Below are positions 17,421 to 25,067 of a stretch of DNA of 64,000 nucleotides, piece by piece. Position numbers and translations under genes: made by a program. The stretch comes from Pedobacter sp. (GTDB taxonomy: Bacteria > Bacteroidota > Bacteroidia > Sphingobacteriales > Sphingobacteriaceae), in NCBI GenBank assembly GCA_008015505.1, contig SSFR01000014.1, positions 161,148 to 225,147 on the forward strand, in the 5' to 3' direction. Position 1 is the first letter of the stretch. Every line of letters starts with the position of its first letter. The notes beneath the pieces are model-generated. The model saw nothing but the letters and a program-made list of their open reading frames with translations. It searched no databases and was not told where the DNA came from.

Positions 17421-18692
17421 CTAGTCAATCCATTCAAATTTGGTATAAGGAACCAAGACTTTTGGAATACGAATTCCTTTTTCAGTTTGATTATTTTCTA
17501 AAAGTGAAGCAACAATCCGAGGTAAAGCCAACGCACTCCCATTAAGCGTATGTGCTAGTTGAGCTTTGCCCTCTTTACCCTTAAAACGCAATTTGAGACG
17601 ATTACTCTGAAAGGTTTCAAAATTAGAAACTGAAGATACTTCTAACCATCGAGCTTGAGCTGCACACCAAACCTCCATATCGAATGTTAAAGCTGCATGA
17701 GAGCTCATATCACCCCCACACAAACGAAGCACACGATAAGGCAATTCAAGCGCTTGTAACAGATTTTGAATGTATTTGCTCATCTCATCGTGCACTTGAT
17801 ATGACTGATCAGGGTGCGCTACTTGTACAATTTCTACTTTATCGAACTGGTGTAAACGATTTAAACCTCGAACATGAGCACCATAAGAACCTGCTTCACG
17901 ACGAAAACAAGGCGTATATCCACAATTTTTGATAGGTAAATCTTCTTCTTTCACAATCACATCGCGATATAAATTCGTGATAGGTACTTCGGCCGTTGGT
18001 ATTAAATATAAATTGTCTAGACCGACATGATACATTTGGCCTTCTTTATCGGGAAGCTGAGCTGTTCCAAAGCCTGAAGCTTCATTGACCAAAATAGGTG
18101 GCTGCACTTCACTATAACCCGCAGCTTCTGCACGATCTAAAAAGAAATTAATCAGTGCGCGCTGCAACTTAGCTCCTTTTCCTTTATAAACTGGAAAACC
18201 AGCGCCTGTAATTTTATTCCCCAATTCAAAATCGATAATATCATATTTGACCGCAAGCTCCCAATGAGGAAGTGCATTCGTAGCCAAAGTAGGCTTAACA
18301 CCATGTTCAAAAATGATCTCATTATCATCTGCACCAACTCCTTTAGGAACAGAAATATGAGGTAAATTGGGTAATAATACGAGCTGTTGCTGCAATTGCT
18401 CCTCCAATTTAGTAAGCTCATCACCCAAGGTTTTAATCTGCTCTTTTAATGCTGATGTATTTATTTTAATGACTTCCACCGCTTCTTTTTTCCCTTGACG
18501 CATCAAATCGCCCACTTGTTTAGCAGCAAGATTCGCTTCTGCAGAAATAGCATCCAATTTCGACTGTGTTTGTCTACGATTTTCATCCAGGTGAATAATT
18601 TCATCAACCAAATTGAAATTTTTGAAATTTTTGATTGCTAAACGCGCAAGAACTTGTTCTTTATTCTCGCGGATGTAATTAATTTGAAGCAT
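17421..18692 (-). CDS. serS: Seryl-tRNA synthetase
   Basis: 423 residues, normal length. Charges tRNA-Ser (and tRNA-Sec where present). The N-terminal long coiled-coil arm (about 30-100, with LDAISAEANLAAKQVGDL) is intact. Class II motif 2 is FRREAGSYGAHVRGLNRLHQ and motif 3 lies in HTLNGSALALPRIVASLLEN. Ends with KFEWID. Single gene. The 241 bp between it and the next gene (18693-18933) show no recognisable element. Confidence 0.97.
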   Translation of the reverse strand: MLQINYIRENKEQVLARLAIKNFKNFNLVDEIIHLDENRRQTQSKLDAISAEANLAAKQVGDLMRQGKKEAVEVIKINTSALKEQIKTLGDELTKLEEQLQQQLVLLPNLPHISVPKGVGADDNEIIFEHGVKPTLATNALPHWELAVKYDIIDFELGNKITGAGFPVYKGKGAKLQRALINFFLDRAEAAGYSEVQPPILVNEASGFGTAQLPDKEGQMYHVGLDNLYLIPTAEVPITNLYRDVIVKEEDLPIKNCGYTPCFRREAGSYGAHVRGLNRLHQFDKVEIVQVAHPDQSYQVHDEMSKYIQNLLQALELPYRVLRLCGGDMSSHAALTFDMEVWCAAQARWLEVSSVSNFETFQSNRLKLRFKGKEGKAQLAHTLNGSALALPRIVASLLENNQTEKGIRIPKVLVPYTKFEWID

Positions 18693-18933
18693 TTTAGTCG
18701 ATTTTCTTAAAATTTATAACGCTGATTAGAACAAACTTCCTTCACCTTCCGTGTTAGCTATAGCCAAATACGGAGAAGTTTGTATGCTGCTCCCGCGAAT
18801 ATAACCAATTTGAAAAACCTCGATTAAATAATACCAAATTTAAGATTGCAGTTACTCTCGTATCCCTTCGACTAGGACTAAAAACTCAGGACTCTAACTG
18901 CAGAAGATTTGTTAAAAGCAAAATTTCCAAATA

Positions 18934-19764
18934 CTAATTGACATCTATATCCACTGAATCTAAGATATAGGCCTTCAAATGCGTGCGGATTTGGAGAATA
19001 AAATTTTGTAACTTATCAACCCTACTCTCTAATTCACCTAATGCTTCTTGGAAATTATCAACCATAAGATCAACTTTTTCAGCATAATACAAGGCTTCTG
19101 TCGTTGCACGAAGTGCATCCTCCATGGCTTTGAACTTTTCTTCCTCCAATGCCTCCGGTCTTGATAACACAAGCATCAATTCTTGTATAGCTGGCTCGAC
19201 TTTTTTGTTAGCATCTTTCATTTTAACCAAATTCCGGTCGATAAGCAATAATGGATCCTCTTTTTCAAGTTGCTTTAATTGACGTTTAATCTGTTTTCGG
19301 ATGGCCTCTTCAATTTCCGGTGACATTGACTTTTCTCCCCCAAATGTATTATATGCACTATGTGTAGCCTTAACTGCATCTTTAGTTATAATCCAAGTAA
19401 GTATCTCTGTAAAAGTTGTGACCATTGATTTACCTACTTGAGTAAAAAATGCTCCCACCGCAACAGTTCCAACAGGAACTACTTCCCCCGCATGTGGAAA
19501 AGCTAATGATACAGTATCACCCGCAAGCTTCCCAACCAATTGAAGCAAATTCTTTGGAGCGTTCCGAATTACCTTTCTCATTCCCTTCCCTTTACCCATA
19601 GTTGCAATAACAATATTGGGAAGGGCTTTAAATACATTACCAGCACCTTTAATGGCCTCTGTCCGACCACCATACCAAAAAGCACGCTTAAACGAACCTT
19701 TCTTTCGATTATTAGTTACTTCCTCAACTTCCTGCCAAATACGATCAAAGTCAGCTTTATTCAT
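18934..19764 (-). CDS. Unrecognised protein, tandem paralog A
   Basis: I do not recognise the family. The start is set at MNKADFD (276 residues): from there it aligns without gaps to paralog B over the first 25 residues up to NRKKGSF. The ORF-track GTG at 19806 adds 14 residues absent from B, although it would give a GTGA overlap with B. Shared blocks are NRKKGSF.RA.WYGGRTE (about 20-37), GKGKGMRKVIRNAP (about 58-71) and LIDRNLVKMKDA. A hydrophobic, Gly/Ala/Val-rich centre (about 75-145) is followed by a charged, helix-forming C-terminal half with coiled-coil-like heptads. No signal peptide. The layout (basic N-terminus, hydrophobic centre, coiled-coil end) could suit a membrane-associated or pore-type protein, but that is speculation. 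Confidence 0.6.
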   Translation of the reverse strand: MNKADFDRIWQEVEEVTNNRKKGSFKRAFWYGGRTEAIKGAGNVFKALPNIVIATMGKGKGMRKVIRNAPKNLLQLVGKLAGDTVSLAFPHAGEVVPVGTVAVGAFFTQVGKSMVTTFTEILTWIITKDAVKATHSAYNTFGGEKSMSPEIEEAIRKQIKRQLKQLEKEDPLLLIDRNLVKMKDANKKVEPAIQELMLVLSRPEALEEEKFKAMEDALRATTEALYYAEKVDLMVDNFQEALGELESRVDKLQNFILQIRTHLKAYILDSVDIDVN

Positions 19765-19802
19765 ATGCTTCAATACTTTAAACAAGCTCTTTATTAAATT
19801 GA

Positions 19803-20651
19803 TCACCCCCCCATAGAATGACTCTCCTCAATCACCATTTTAATATAGTTTTTCAGGTCATTATCTACTTTTCTTACATGATCACGGAAAGGTTTCAGAC
19901 TGTTTACAGAAAGCTTACCCAATGGGGCCTGAATATCGGCTAATAGCCCTTTTATTTTCTTGGTATAATACACCGTTTCAGCAACATTGCGCAAAGCAGA
20001 AAATGTAGCCTCATATAGCTCTTCTTCTGAAGAAATAGATGCTGTATTTAATTCTTCAAGATGTTCAATACTGGACGCAATCCGCTGTTGGGCATCTTTC
20101 AATTTGACCAAATTCCGATCTACAATACGCATACCCATCCCCTTTTTTAGATCTTTTATTTCATGTTTAATAGTTTTTCGGAGGCTTTCACTTTCTGTGA
20201 CAGGTTTTTTACGTGGCCACATCTTCCGATAGTTAGACTCTTCTCCAGCTATATAAGAGTAAGAAATAGATTCTTCAATGGAATCCACAATAACCATAGC
20301 CAAATCTTGAGTAATACCCATCACCGCATCAAAAGCTAGCTTAGTAGCCTGCTTGGCCAACTCTCCTGCTAGTGCCGCTGCCGGTAAAGCTGCAGGCGTC
20401 CCAAAGACAACAATAGGCGCCCCAACTGCTATACCTACTGTACTTGCAACAATAGCTCTCGGAGCATTCCGTATCGCCTTCCGAAGCCCCTTTCCCTTGC
20501 CAAAATGCCCCACAATACCATTAGGAATGCCTCTAAATCCCTCGGTTCGACCACCATACCATAACGCACGCAAAAATGAGCCCTTCTTACGGTTATATAC
20601 CTCTGCTTTTATTTTAGCACATATTTCGTCGAAACTTCGCTCATTCATCAC
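19803..20651 (-). CDS. Unrecognised protein, tandem paralog B
   Basis: 282 residues, likely starting at the first or second Met of MMNERSFDE. It shares with paralog A the blocks NRKKGSFLRALWYGGRTE, GKGKGLRKAIRNAP and IVDRNLVKLKDA in the same order and spacing, so the two arose by gene duplication. The centre (about 70-135) is strongly Ala/Gly/Val-rich and hydrophobic (STVGIAVGAPIVVFGTPAAL) and the C-terminus is charged and probably helical. B lies upstream of A on the same strand and the two are almost certainly one transcription unit. The centre and C-terminal halves have diverged far more than the N-terminal block, which suggests that block has a shared partner or membrane site. Function unknown. 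Confidence 0.6.
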   Translation of the reverse strand: MMNERSFDEICAKIKAEVYNRKKGSFLRALWYGGRTEGFRGIPNGIVGHFGKGKGLRKAIRNAPRAIVASTVGIAVGAPIVVFGTPAALPAAALAGELAKQATKLAFDAVMGITQDLAMVIVDSIEESISYSYIAGEESNYRKMWPRKKPVTESESLRKTIKHEIKDLKKGMGMRIVDRNLVKLKDAQQRIASSIEHLEELNTASISSEEELYEATFSALRNVAETVYYTKKIKGLLADIQAPLGKLSVNSLKPFRDHVRKVDNDLKNYIKMVIEESHSMGG

Positions 20652-20787
20652 TCCTAAATAATAAAAATACTATAACCTAATTTAATAAATTAAAATAAGA
20701 TTATAAAATAATTAATAAATAGATGAACTAAATAAAAGAAATACGCAATAACAATACAATACGCAACATCCCTAAACAGGCTCATTA

Positions 20788-21177
20788 TCACTTTTCATAT
20801 AATTCAATGGGCAAATCGTCTGGATCAAAAATAAAAGTGAATCGTTTATTGGTGGCTTTATCCATTCGAATAGGCTCTGATTGTATCTGTGCTTGATCTA
20901 AGAAGCTCAAAGACTCTTCAAGATTATCCACTTCAAAAGCAATATGTCGTAATCCTGTAGCCTCTGGTCTAGACACACGCTTAGGTGGATTTGGGAATGA
21001 AAAAAGCTCTATCATATATGTTCCATTCAATGCCAAGTCTACTTTATAAGAATCACTATCCGGACGATAGATTTCGCGTAGGATAGAAAACCCCAGAACA
21101 GCAGTATAAAAACACTTCGACTGTTCCAAATCCGAACAAATGATTGCAATATGATGACAACGATTGAATCGTAACAT
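20788..21177 (-). CDS. VOC (glyoxalase/bleomycin-resistance) family protein, YaeR-like
   Basis: 129 residues, one full vicinal-oxygen-chelate domain with two beta-alpha-beta-beta-beta halves. Putative metal ligands are His in CHHIAIIC, Glu in YMIELFSF, His in GLRHIAFEV and Glu in LPIELYEK. PNPPKRVSRPEATGLRHIAF is the signature of the YaeR/GloA2 group. The substrate is unknown; glyoxalase activity has not been established for this subgroup. It is the last gene before a short pseudogene region on the other strand. A perfect -7 box lies about 20 bp upstream. Confidence 0.85.
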   Translation of the reverse strand: MLRFNRCHHIAIICSDLEQSKCFYTAVLGFSILREIYRPDSDSYKVDLALNGTYMIELFSFPNPPKRVSRPEATGLRHIAFEVDNLEESLSFLDQAQIQSEPIRMDKATNKRFTFIFDPDDLPIELYEK

Positions 21178-21196
21178 AACGAGATATTTAAGGGCA

Positions 21197-21204
21197 CAAA
21201 AATA
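21197..21204 (-). promoter_or_regulatory. -7 box for the YaeR-like gene (TATTTTTG)
   Basis: Minus-strand TATTTTTG fits TAnnTTTG and lies 19 bases upstream of the ATG. It is part of the left copy of a 21-bp direct repeat that flanks the pseudogene. No -33 element is visible. Confidence 0.4.
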
Positions 21205-21221
21205 AAAATCAGTTCCTCGTA
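21201..21221. repeat. Direct repeat, left copy, flanking a gene fragment
   Basis: AATAAAAATCAGTTCCTCGT plus one base matches 20 of 21 positions with the copy at 21653-21673. The two copies bracket the frameshifted Asp-box fragment, as expected if the fragment arrived with a duplication or was joined by recombination at a repeat. Confidence 0.6.
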
Positions 21222-21652
21222 GAAAAACTGCTCACTCCCTAAAAATCTCCCACACTTAACACAACAAATAATTGGAATGTATGATTTATGCATTGTAGTT
21301 TCAGCACAAAATGCGGATAAGCTAATGGTCGCCGCAGGGTCTGTATTTAGATCTACTGATGGGGTGGGCTAATTTTTATGGCCCAGGTAGTAGTCTTGAT
21401 CTCACCACGCCTCATAATATTTACGTCACACATACAGATATTCAATCCATGCATGCTATACAAAATTCAGATGGTAGTACTGACACCTACATCACTACAG
21501 ATGGTGGGGTGACTTATTCCTCCGATTTTTTTTCAGATATAAATAATGTAGATATCCGAAATAAAGGAATTTCATCTGCTGAATTTGATGGTTTTGGACA
21601 AGGCTGGGATCAAGATATCATAGTGATACACAGACGTATAAAAAATCAAATA

Positions 21653-21673
21653 AATAAAAATCAGTTTCTCGTA
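21653..21673. repeat. Direct repeat, right copy, flanking a gene fragment
   Basis: AATAAAAATCAGTTTCTCGT plus one base is the partner of 21201-21221, with one mismatch (C/T). It borders the rsmI promoter box. Confidence 0.6.
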
Positions 21674-21679
21674 ATTTTG
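21672..21679 (+). promoter_or_regulatory. -7 box for rsmI (TAATTTTG)
   Basis: TAATTTTG matches TAnnTTTG exactly, 41 bases before the rsmI ATG. No -33 TTTG at the usual distance. It implies rsmI is transcribed independently of the upstream gene fragment. Confidence 0.45.
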
Positions 21680-21720
21680 CCATCAATAGTAGCAACTTAC
21701 TACAAAACAATATTAAACGA

Positions 21721-22392
21721 ATGAATGGCAAACTTTACCTCGTCCCTACGCCTATAGGTAATCTGGAAGATATCACCCTACGCGCTATACGCGTTTTGAA
21801 AGAGGTAGATCTAATTTTAGCTGAAGATACACGCACCAGCATAACCCTACTCAAGCATTTTGATATCAGTAAGAAACTACTAGCGCATCATCAACATAAT
21901 GAACACAAAGCCTTAAATGAAATTATCCGCTTCTTAAAAGAAGGTAAAAAAGTTGCTTTGATCAGCGATGCCGGCACCCCAGCTATCTCAGACCCCGGTT
22001 TTTTATTGGTCAGAGAAGTATTAAAAAATCAAATAACAATAGAATGTTTACCCGGAGCCACTGCTTTTGTTCCTGCTTTAGTTAGTTCTGGACTTAGCTG
22101 CGATCGATTCGCATTTGAAGGATTCTTACCCCAAAAAAAGGGACGACAAACACGTTTAAAAGAATTAGTCGAAGAAAAACGAACCATCATCTTTTACGAA
22201 TCTCCACACCGACTACTAAAAACTCTTGAAGAGTTTATTCACTATTTTGGAGCAAATAGGCCCGCCTCTGTATCCAGAGAACTTACCAAACTATTTGAAG
22301 AAACTATTCGTGGTACATTGGCAGAAATAAAGATGCACTTCGAAACACATACTTTAAAAGGAGAATTTGTTATTTGCATCCAAGGAAAATAA
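21721..22392 (+). CDS. rsmI: 16S rRNA 2'-O-ribose C1402 methyltransferase
   Basis: 223 residues. Methylates the ribose of C1402 in the decoding centre of 16S rRNA using SAM. The start KLYLVPTPIGNLEDITLRA, AEDTRTSITLLKHF, the HQHNEHKA block, SDAGTPAISDPGFLLVRE and the GATAFVPALVSSGL segment are the tetrapyrrole-methylase fold signatures of this family. It is shorter than E. coli RsmI (286 residues) and lacks the extra C-terminal domain. Start chosen at the ATG immediately before GKLYLVP. The NadR-like gene follows 37 bp downstream in the same direction. Confidence 0.95.
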   Translation: MNGKLYLVPTPIGNLEDITLRAIRVLKEVDLILAEDTRTSITLLKHFDISKKLLAHHQHNEHKALNEIIRFLKEGKKVALISDAGTPAISDPGFLLVREVLKNQITIECLPGATAFVPALVSSGLSCDRFAFEGFLPQKKGRQTRLKELVEEKRTIIFYESPHRLLKTLEEFIHYFGANRPASVSRELTKLFEETIRGTLAEIKMHFETHTLKGEFVICIQGK

Positions 22393-22429
22393 ATAAGCTC
22401 AAACACCAAACATATCCGTTATTAAAGGA

Positions 22430-22960
22430 ATGAACATCAAGAAGATAGCCATCGTTGGTCCAGAGTCTACAGGAAAATCTACCCTATCGGCCCAATTAGC
22501 AGCCCATTATAAAACCATTTGGGTTCCTGAATATGCCCGAGAATATTGCGAAAAATTGGCCGAACCTTGTAGCTGGCAAGACGAAATCAATATGTTTAAA
22601 GGGCAGCTAGAGCTAGAAAATCGTTTACTCCCTCAAGCCAATGCCCTTTTGATTTGCGATACCACGTTTATCACAGTTAAAATTTGGAGTGATCATATTT
22701 TCGGCAAATCTCCACAAGAAGTTTTAGACGAATTACCAAAACATCCCTATGACTTCTATCTATTGATGAATATTGATCTACCATGGGAAGACGATCCCTT
22801 ACGAGACTTCCCTAACCAACGTAAACATTTCATGGGAATTTGGCATGCTGAACTAAAAGCGCTACACGCACATTATGCTGTCATTTCAGGCTCAAAACAG
22901 GCCCGCTTCCAAAATGCGGTACAAGCTATCGATCAATTTCTTATCACAAAACCTAACTAA
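22430..22960 (+). CDS. NadR-like P-loop kinase (probable ribosylnicotinamide kinase)
   Basis: 176 residues. Walker A is GPESTGKSTLS at residues about 9-19. VPEYAREYCEKL and the DTTFITVKIWSDHIFG and WEDDPLRDFPNQRKHF blocks are typical of the kinase domain at the C-terminus of NadR. The NMN adenylyltransferase and repressor domains of E. coli NadR are absent. Expected to phosphorylate nicotinamide riboside to NMN in the cytosol, trapping substrate brought in by PnuC. The PnuC-type gene is 17 kb away, not adjacent as in many relatives. Family strong, substrate inferred. Confidence 0.82.
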   Translation: MNIKKIAIVGPESTGKSTLSAQLAAHYKTIWVPEYAREYCEKLAEPCSWQDEINMFKGQLELENRLLPQANALLICDTTFITVKIWSDHIFGKSPQEVLDELPKHPYDFYLLMNIDLPWEDDPLRDFPNQRKHFMGIWHAELKALHAHYAVISGSKQARFQNAVQAIDQFLITKPN

Positions 22961-22973
22961 TGAAGTTAATTAA

Positions 22974-23921
22974 TCACCGAATGACGCGTTTCTTTCCTTG
23001 CCCCCTTATTTTCATCATTCGCTCAGGACAATCTGTATAAATTGCATCCGCACCTAGTTCCAAAGCCAACCGATAATCTTCTTCCGTATTAATACCAAAT
23101 AAAGCTACTTTACTTTTACTCTTAGCCTCCCCCTTTATACACTGCATTGACTTTTTATTCCAAAGACGATGAATATCTACTTCCGTACTCCCCTGCCCGA
23201 GCTGCAGTTTCTCTACCAAAGTCATAGTACGACGCAATTCAAAGCCCACCCAAGGATAGTATATCGATGATCGAACACAGTCGGCATTGAGCATAAGCTG
23301 TAATAAATGCGAGCGGGTCTGGTTTCTGGGTTCAAAAACAATTGCCCGGCTTTCTTTCGTCAGGATAGCTGTATGCTCATCACTTGTTGAGTAAAACAGT
23401 ACACGATCCCACTCATGATTAGCATCTACAACCTCAAACACAGCATCAACTAGTGGCTTTGCCGGTAATGATTTAAGATCGATAATAATAAATAAGTGCT
23501 TAGGAATACACTTAAAAGCCTCTTCTAACGTCGGAATATGTAAATCAATTTGTTGCATATTCCGATAAGGAAAGACCACTTGATCGAGTGTGAACCTATA
23601 GCCTGCATTAAACTGTCTAAGCGCTGAAACACTAAACGAACTAATAACACCTTCTCCATTTGTTCTGATATTCAAATCACTGGGATGATACAATACCGGC
23701 ACACTATCCTTCGATAGCTGTACATCTAACTCAATACCATCTACACCAAGCTCGATGGCCTTTTTGAACGCGTATAACGTGTTTTCTGGCATCTCCAATT
23801 GACCCCCACGATGAGCAATAATCATGGGAAAAACAGCTCCAGATACCCTATAAACGTGTTTTGTACAAGAGTTTATAGCAACAAATCCTACTATTAAACA
23901 AATTAAAAATTTCATCTTCAT
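22974..23921 (-). CDS. Glycerophosphodiester phosphodiesterase lipoprotein
   Basis: 315 residues. Lipoprotein signal with cysteine in VAINSCTKHV. GDPD-family active-site blocks are IIAHRGGQLEMPENTLYAF (His, Glu), DGIELDVQLSKDSVPVLYHP (Glu, Asp, second His) and, at the end, ELGADAIYTDCPERM. It hydrolyses glycerophosphodiesters to sn-glycerol-3-phosphate and alcohol in the periplasm or at the outer membrane. The codon before MKMKF is also ATG, so the start could be two residues later. It is convergent with the NadR-like gene (13 bp apart). Confidence 0.92.
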   Translation of the reverse strand: MKMKFLICLIVGFVAINSCTKHVYRVSGAVFPMIIAHRGGQLEMPENTLYAFKKAIELGVDGIELDVQLSKDSVPVLYHPSDLNIRTNGEGVISSFSVSALRQFNAGYRFTLDQVVFPYRNMQQIDLHIPTLEEAFKCIPKHLFIIIDLKSLPAKPLVDAVFEVVDANHEWDRVLFYSTSDEHTAILTKESRAIVFEPRNQTRSHLLQLMLNADCVRSSIYYPWVGFELRRTMTLVEKLQLGQGSTEVDIHRLWNKKSMQCIKGEAKSKSKVALFGINTEEDYRLALELGADAIYTDCPERMMKIRGQGKKRVIR

Positions 23922-24133
23922 GCGCCTGATTTATTCCTTTTAGAAAATAAATGAGATGGTTTATTCAAAGAGCTTGTCTACTTTTACCGGCTCATAATAC
24001 TCTAGTACAGCTAGCACTAATCTTCAAAGTGTAGACTGTATCTTGAATTCCAAATTGGCCCAGAGCAGTGGGAGTATATTAATTGAATTTTCACAAAACA
24101 AAATTAGGCCCTTATCGTCTTCTTTTTTCTAAA

Positions 24134-24294
24134 GAGCTTGTCTAAAGTTTATTTTATGAAGCTATTGCCGGTTATTTTTGAGCGAAATAAGACGGATTTT
24201 GGAGCCATAGCAGGGCACTATGGTGAAAAAATTCAACGAAATTGCAGCCAAAAAGAACCAAAAGAGCAAGATAAAATAAACTTTAGACAAGCTC
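24134..24294. repeat. MITE-like element with perfect 23-bp terminal inverted repeats
   Basis: 161 bp. The left end GAGCTTGTCTAAAGTTTATT(TTA) is the exact reverse complement of the right end over 23 bases. The interior is shared in part with the element at 15358-15552 (AAGCTATTGCCGGTTATTTT and the AGCCAAAAAGAACCAAAAGA block). No transposase is encoded; the ORF-track line at 24138-24362 only reads through it. The right end lies 11 bp from the sdhB stop, so the transcript could form a hairpin that acts on sdh mRNA 3' end formation or stability. No certain target-site duplication is visible. The rest of the gap 23922-24305 holds nothing else apart from an 11-base match to the element tip at 23970-23980. 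Confidence 0.85.
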
Positions 24295-24305
24295 AATTCA
24301 ATAAC

Positions 24306-25058
24306 TCATCTGAGCACACCACCTGTTTTATTAAACTCCCAATTCATGCGAGCAATATTTAATATGGAGATATTCTGTGGACACTTGACTTCACATGCTT
24401 CCGTATTACTGCAATGACCAAACCCCTCTATATCCATTTGTCTTACCATATTTAAAACTCTTTTTGTAGCTTCCTTTTTTCCCTGTGGAAGTTTTACCAA
24501 ATGAGCAATTTTGGCAGATGTGAATAAAGCAGCACTTGAATTTTTGCAGGTAGCCACACAAGCTCCGCAACCTATACAAGCTGCCGAATCAAAAGCTGAT
24601 TCTGCTGTCTCATGGGTGATGAGTAGCGTATTCGCTTCGACTGCTTGACCAGTGCTGACAGAAATAAATCCCCCTGATTGTACAATACGATCAAATGCTG
24701 ACCGATCTATTCTCAAATCTCGTTTTATAGGAAAAGCTTTAGCCCGAAAAGGTTCAATATAGATAGTGGCTTCATCTTTAAATTCTCGCATATGCAGTTG
24801 ACAAACCGTTAAGCCGGCTACCGGGCCATGGGCCTGTCCATTAATCATCATGCCACAGGAACCACAAATTCCTTCACGGCAGTCATGATCAAATTCAATT
24901 GGCGTTTCTCCCCTTAAGATTAAACTTTCATTAAGTGTATCCATCATCTCCAAAAACGACATATGAGGATCGATATTTTTTAGTTCATAATCCACTAACT
25001 TTCCCTTGCTCATGGCATTTTTCTGACGCCATACCTTAAGATTTATTTTCATCATCAA
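24306..25058 (-). CDS. sdhB: Succinate dehydrogenase/fumarate reductase iron-sulfur subunit
   Basis: 250 residues. Carries electrons from the flavin of SdhA to quinone at SdhC. Cluster ligands: [2Fe-2S] in CREGICGSCGMM plus C in LTVCQLH; the [4Fe-4S] motif CIGCGACVATCKN; and a last motif of the [3Fe-4S]/second cluster type in CSNTEACEVKCPQ. It is the last gene of sdhCAB, 9 bp after sdhA. The SdhB of this type pairs with a single-subunit membrane cytochrome (type B enzyme). Confidence 0.95.
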   Translation of the reverse strand: MMMKINLKVWRQKNAMSKGKLVDYELKNIDPHMSFLEMMDTLNESLILRGETPIEFDHDCREGICGSCGMMINGQAHGPVAGLTVCQLHMREFKDEATIYIEPFRAKAFPIKRDLRIDRSAFDRIVQSGGFISVSTGQAVEANTLLITHETAESAFDSAACIGCGACVATCKNSSAALFTSAKIAHLVKLPQGKKEATKRVLNMVRQMDIEGFGHCSNTEACEVKCPQNISILNIARMNWEFNKTGGVLR

Positions 25059-25067
25059 CTATATTCG

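Larger units (their letters stand above)
21277..21724 (+). pseudogene. Frameshifted fragment of an Asp-box (BNR/sortilin-like) protein
   Basis: Two frames together encode one recognisable stretch. Frame 1 (21277-21372) reads ...KLMVAAGSVFRSTDGVG then stops. Frame 2 (from about 21362) continues WANFYGPGSSLDLTTPHNIYVTHTDIQSM and TYITTDGGVTYSSDFFSDIN. The S-x-D-G-G/V-x-x-W and TTDGGVTYSS motifs are Asp-box repeats of sialidase/Vps10-like beta-propellers common in secreted Bacteroidetes proteins. No signal peptide, full propeller or C-terminal sorting domain is left, and a frameshift interrupts the Asp-box. The tail runs into the rsmI start codon. The ORF-track 121-residue frame is therefore a remnant. 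Confidence 0.65.

Noticed and set aside
20353-20661. 102-residue ORF opposite paralog B
   Set aside because: It is the antisense of the Gly/Ala-rich coding region of paralog B; composition mirrors that gene and it has no start signal or family look.
24138-24362. 74-residue ORF across the inverted-repeat element
   Set aside because: Reads through the element into the antisense of sdhB. The sequence similarity to the 15287-15469 ORF (LLPVIFERN) comes from the shared repeat DNA; most differences between the copies are not silent.
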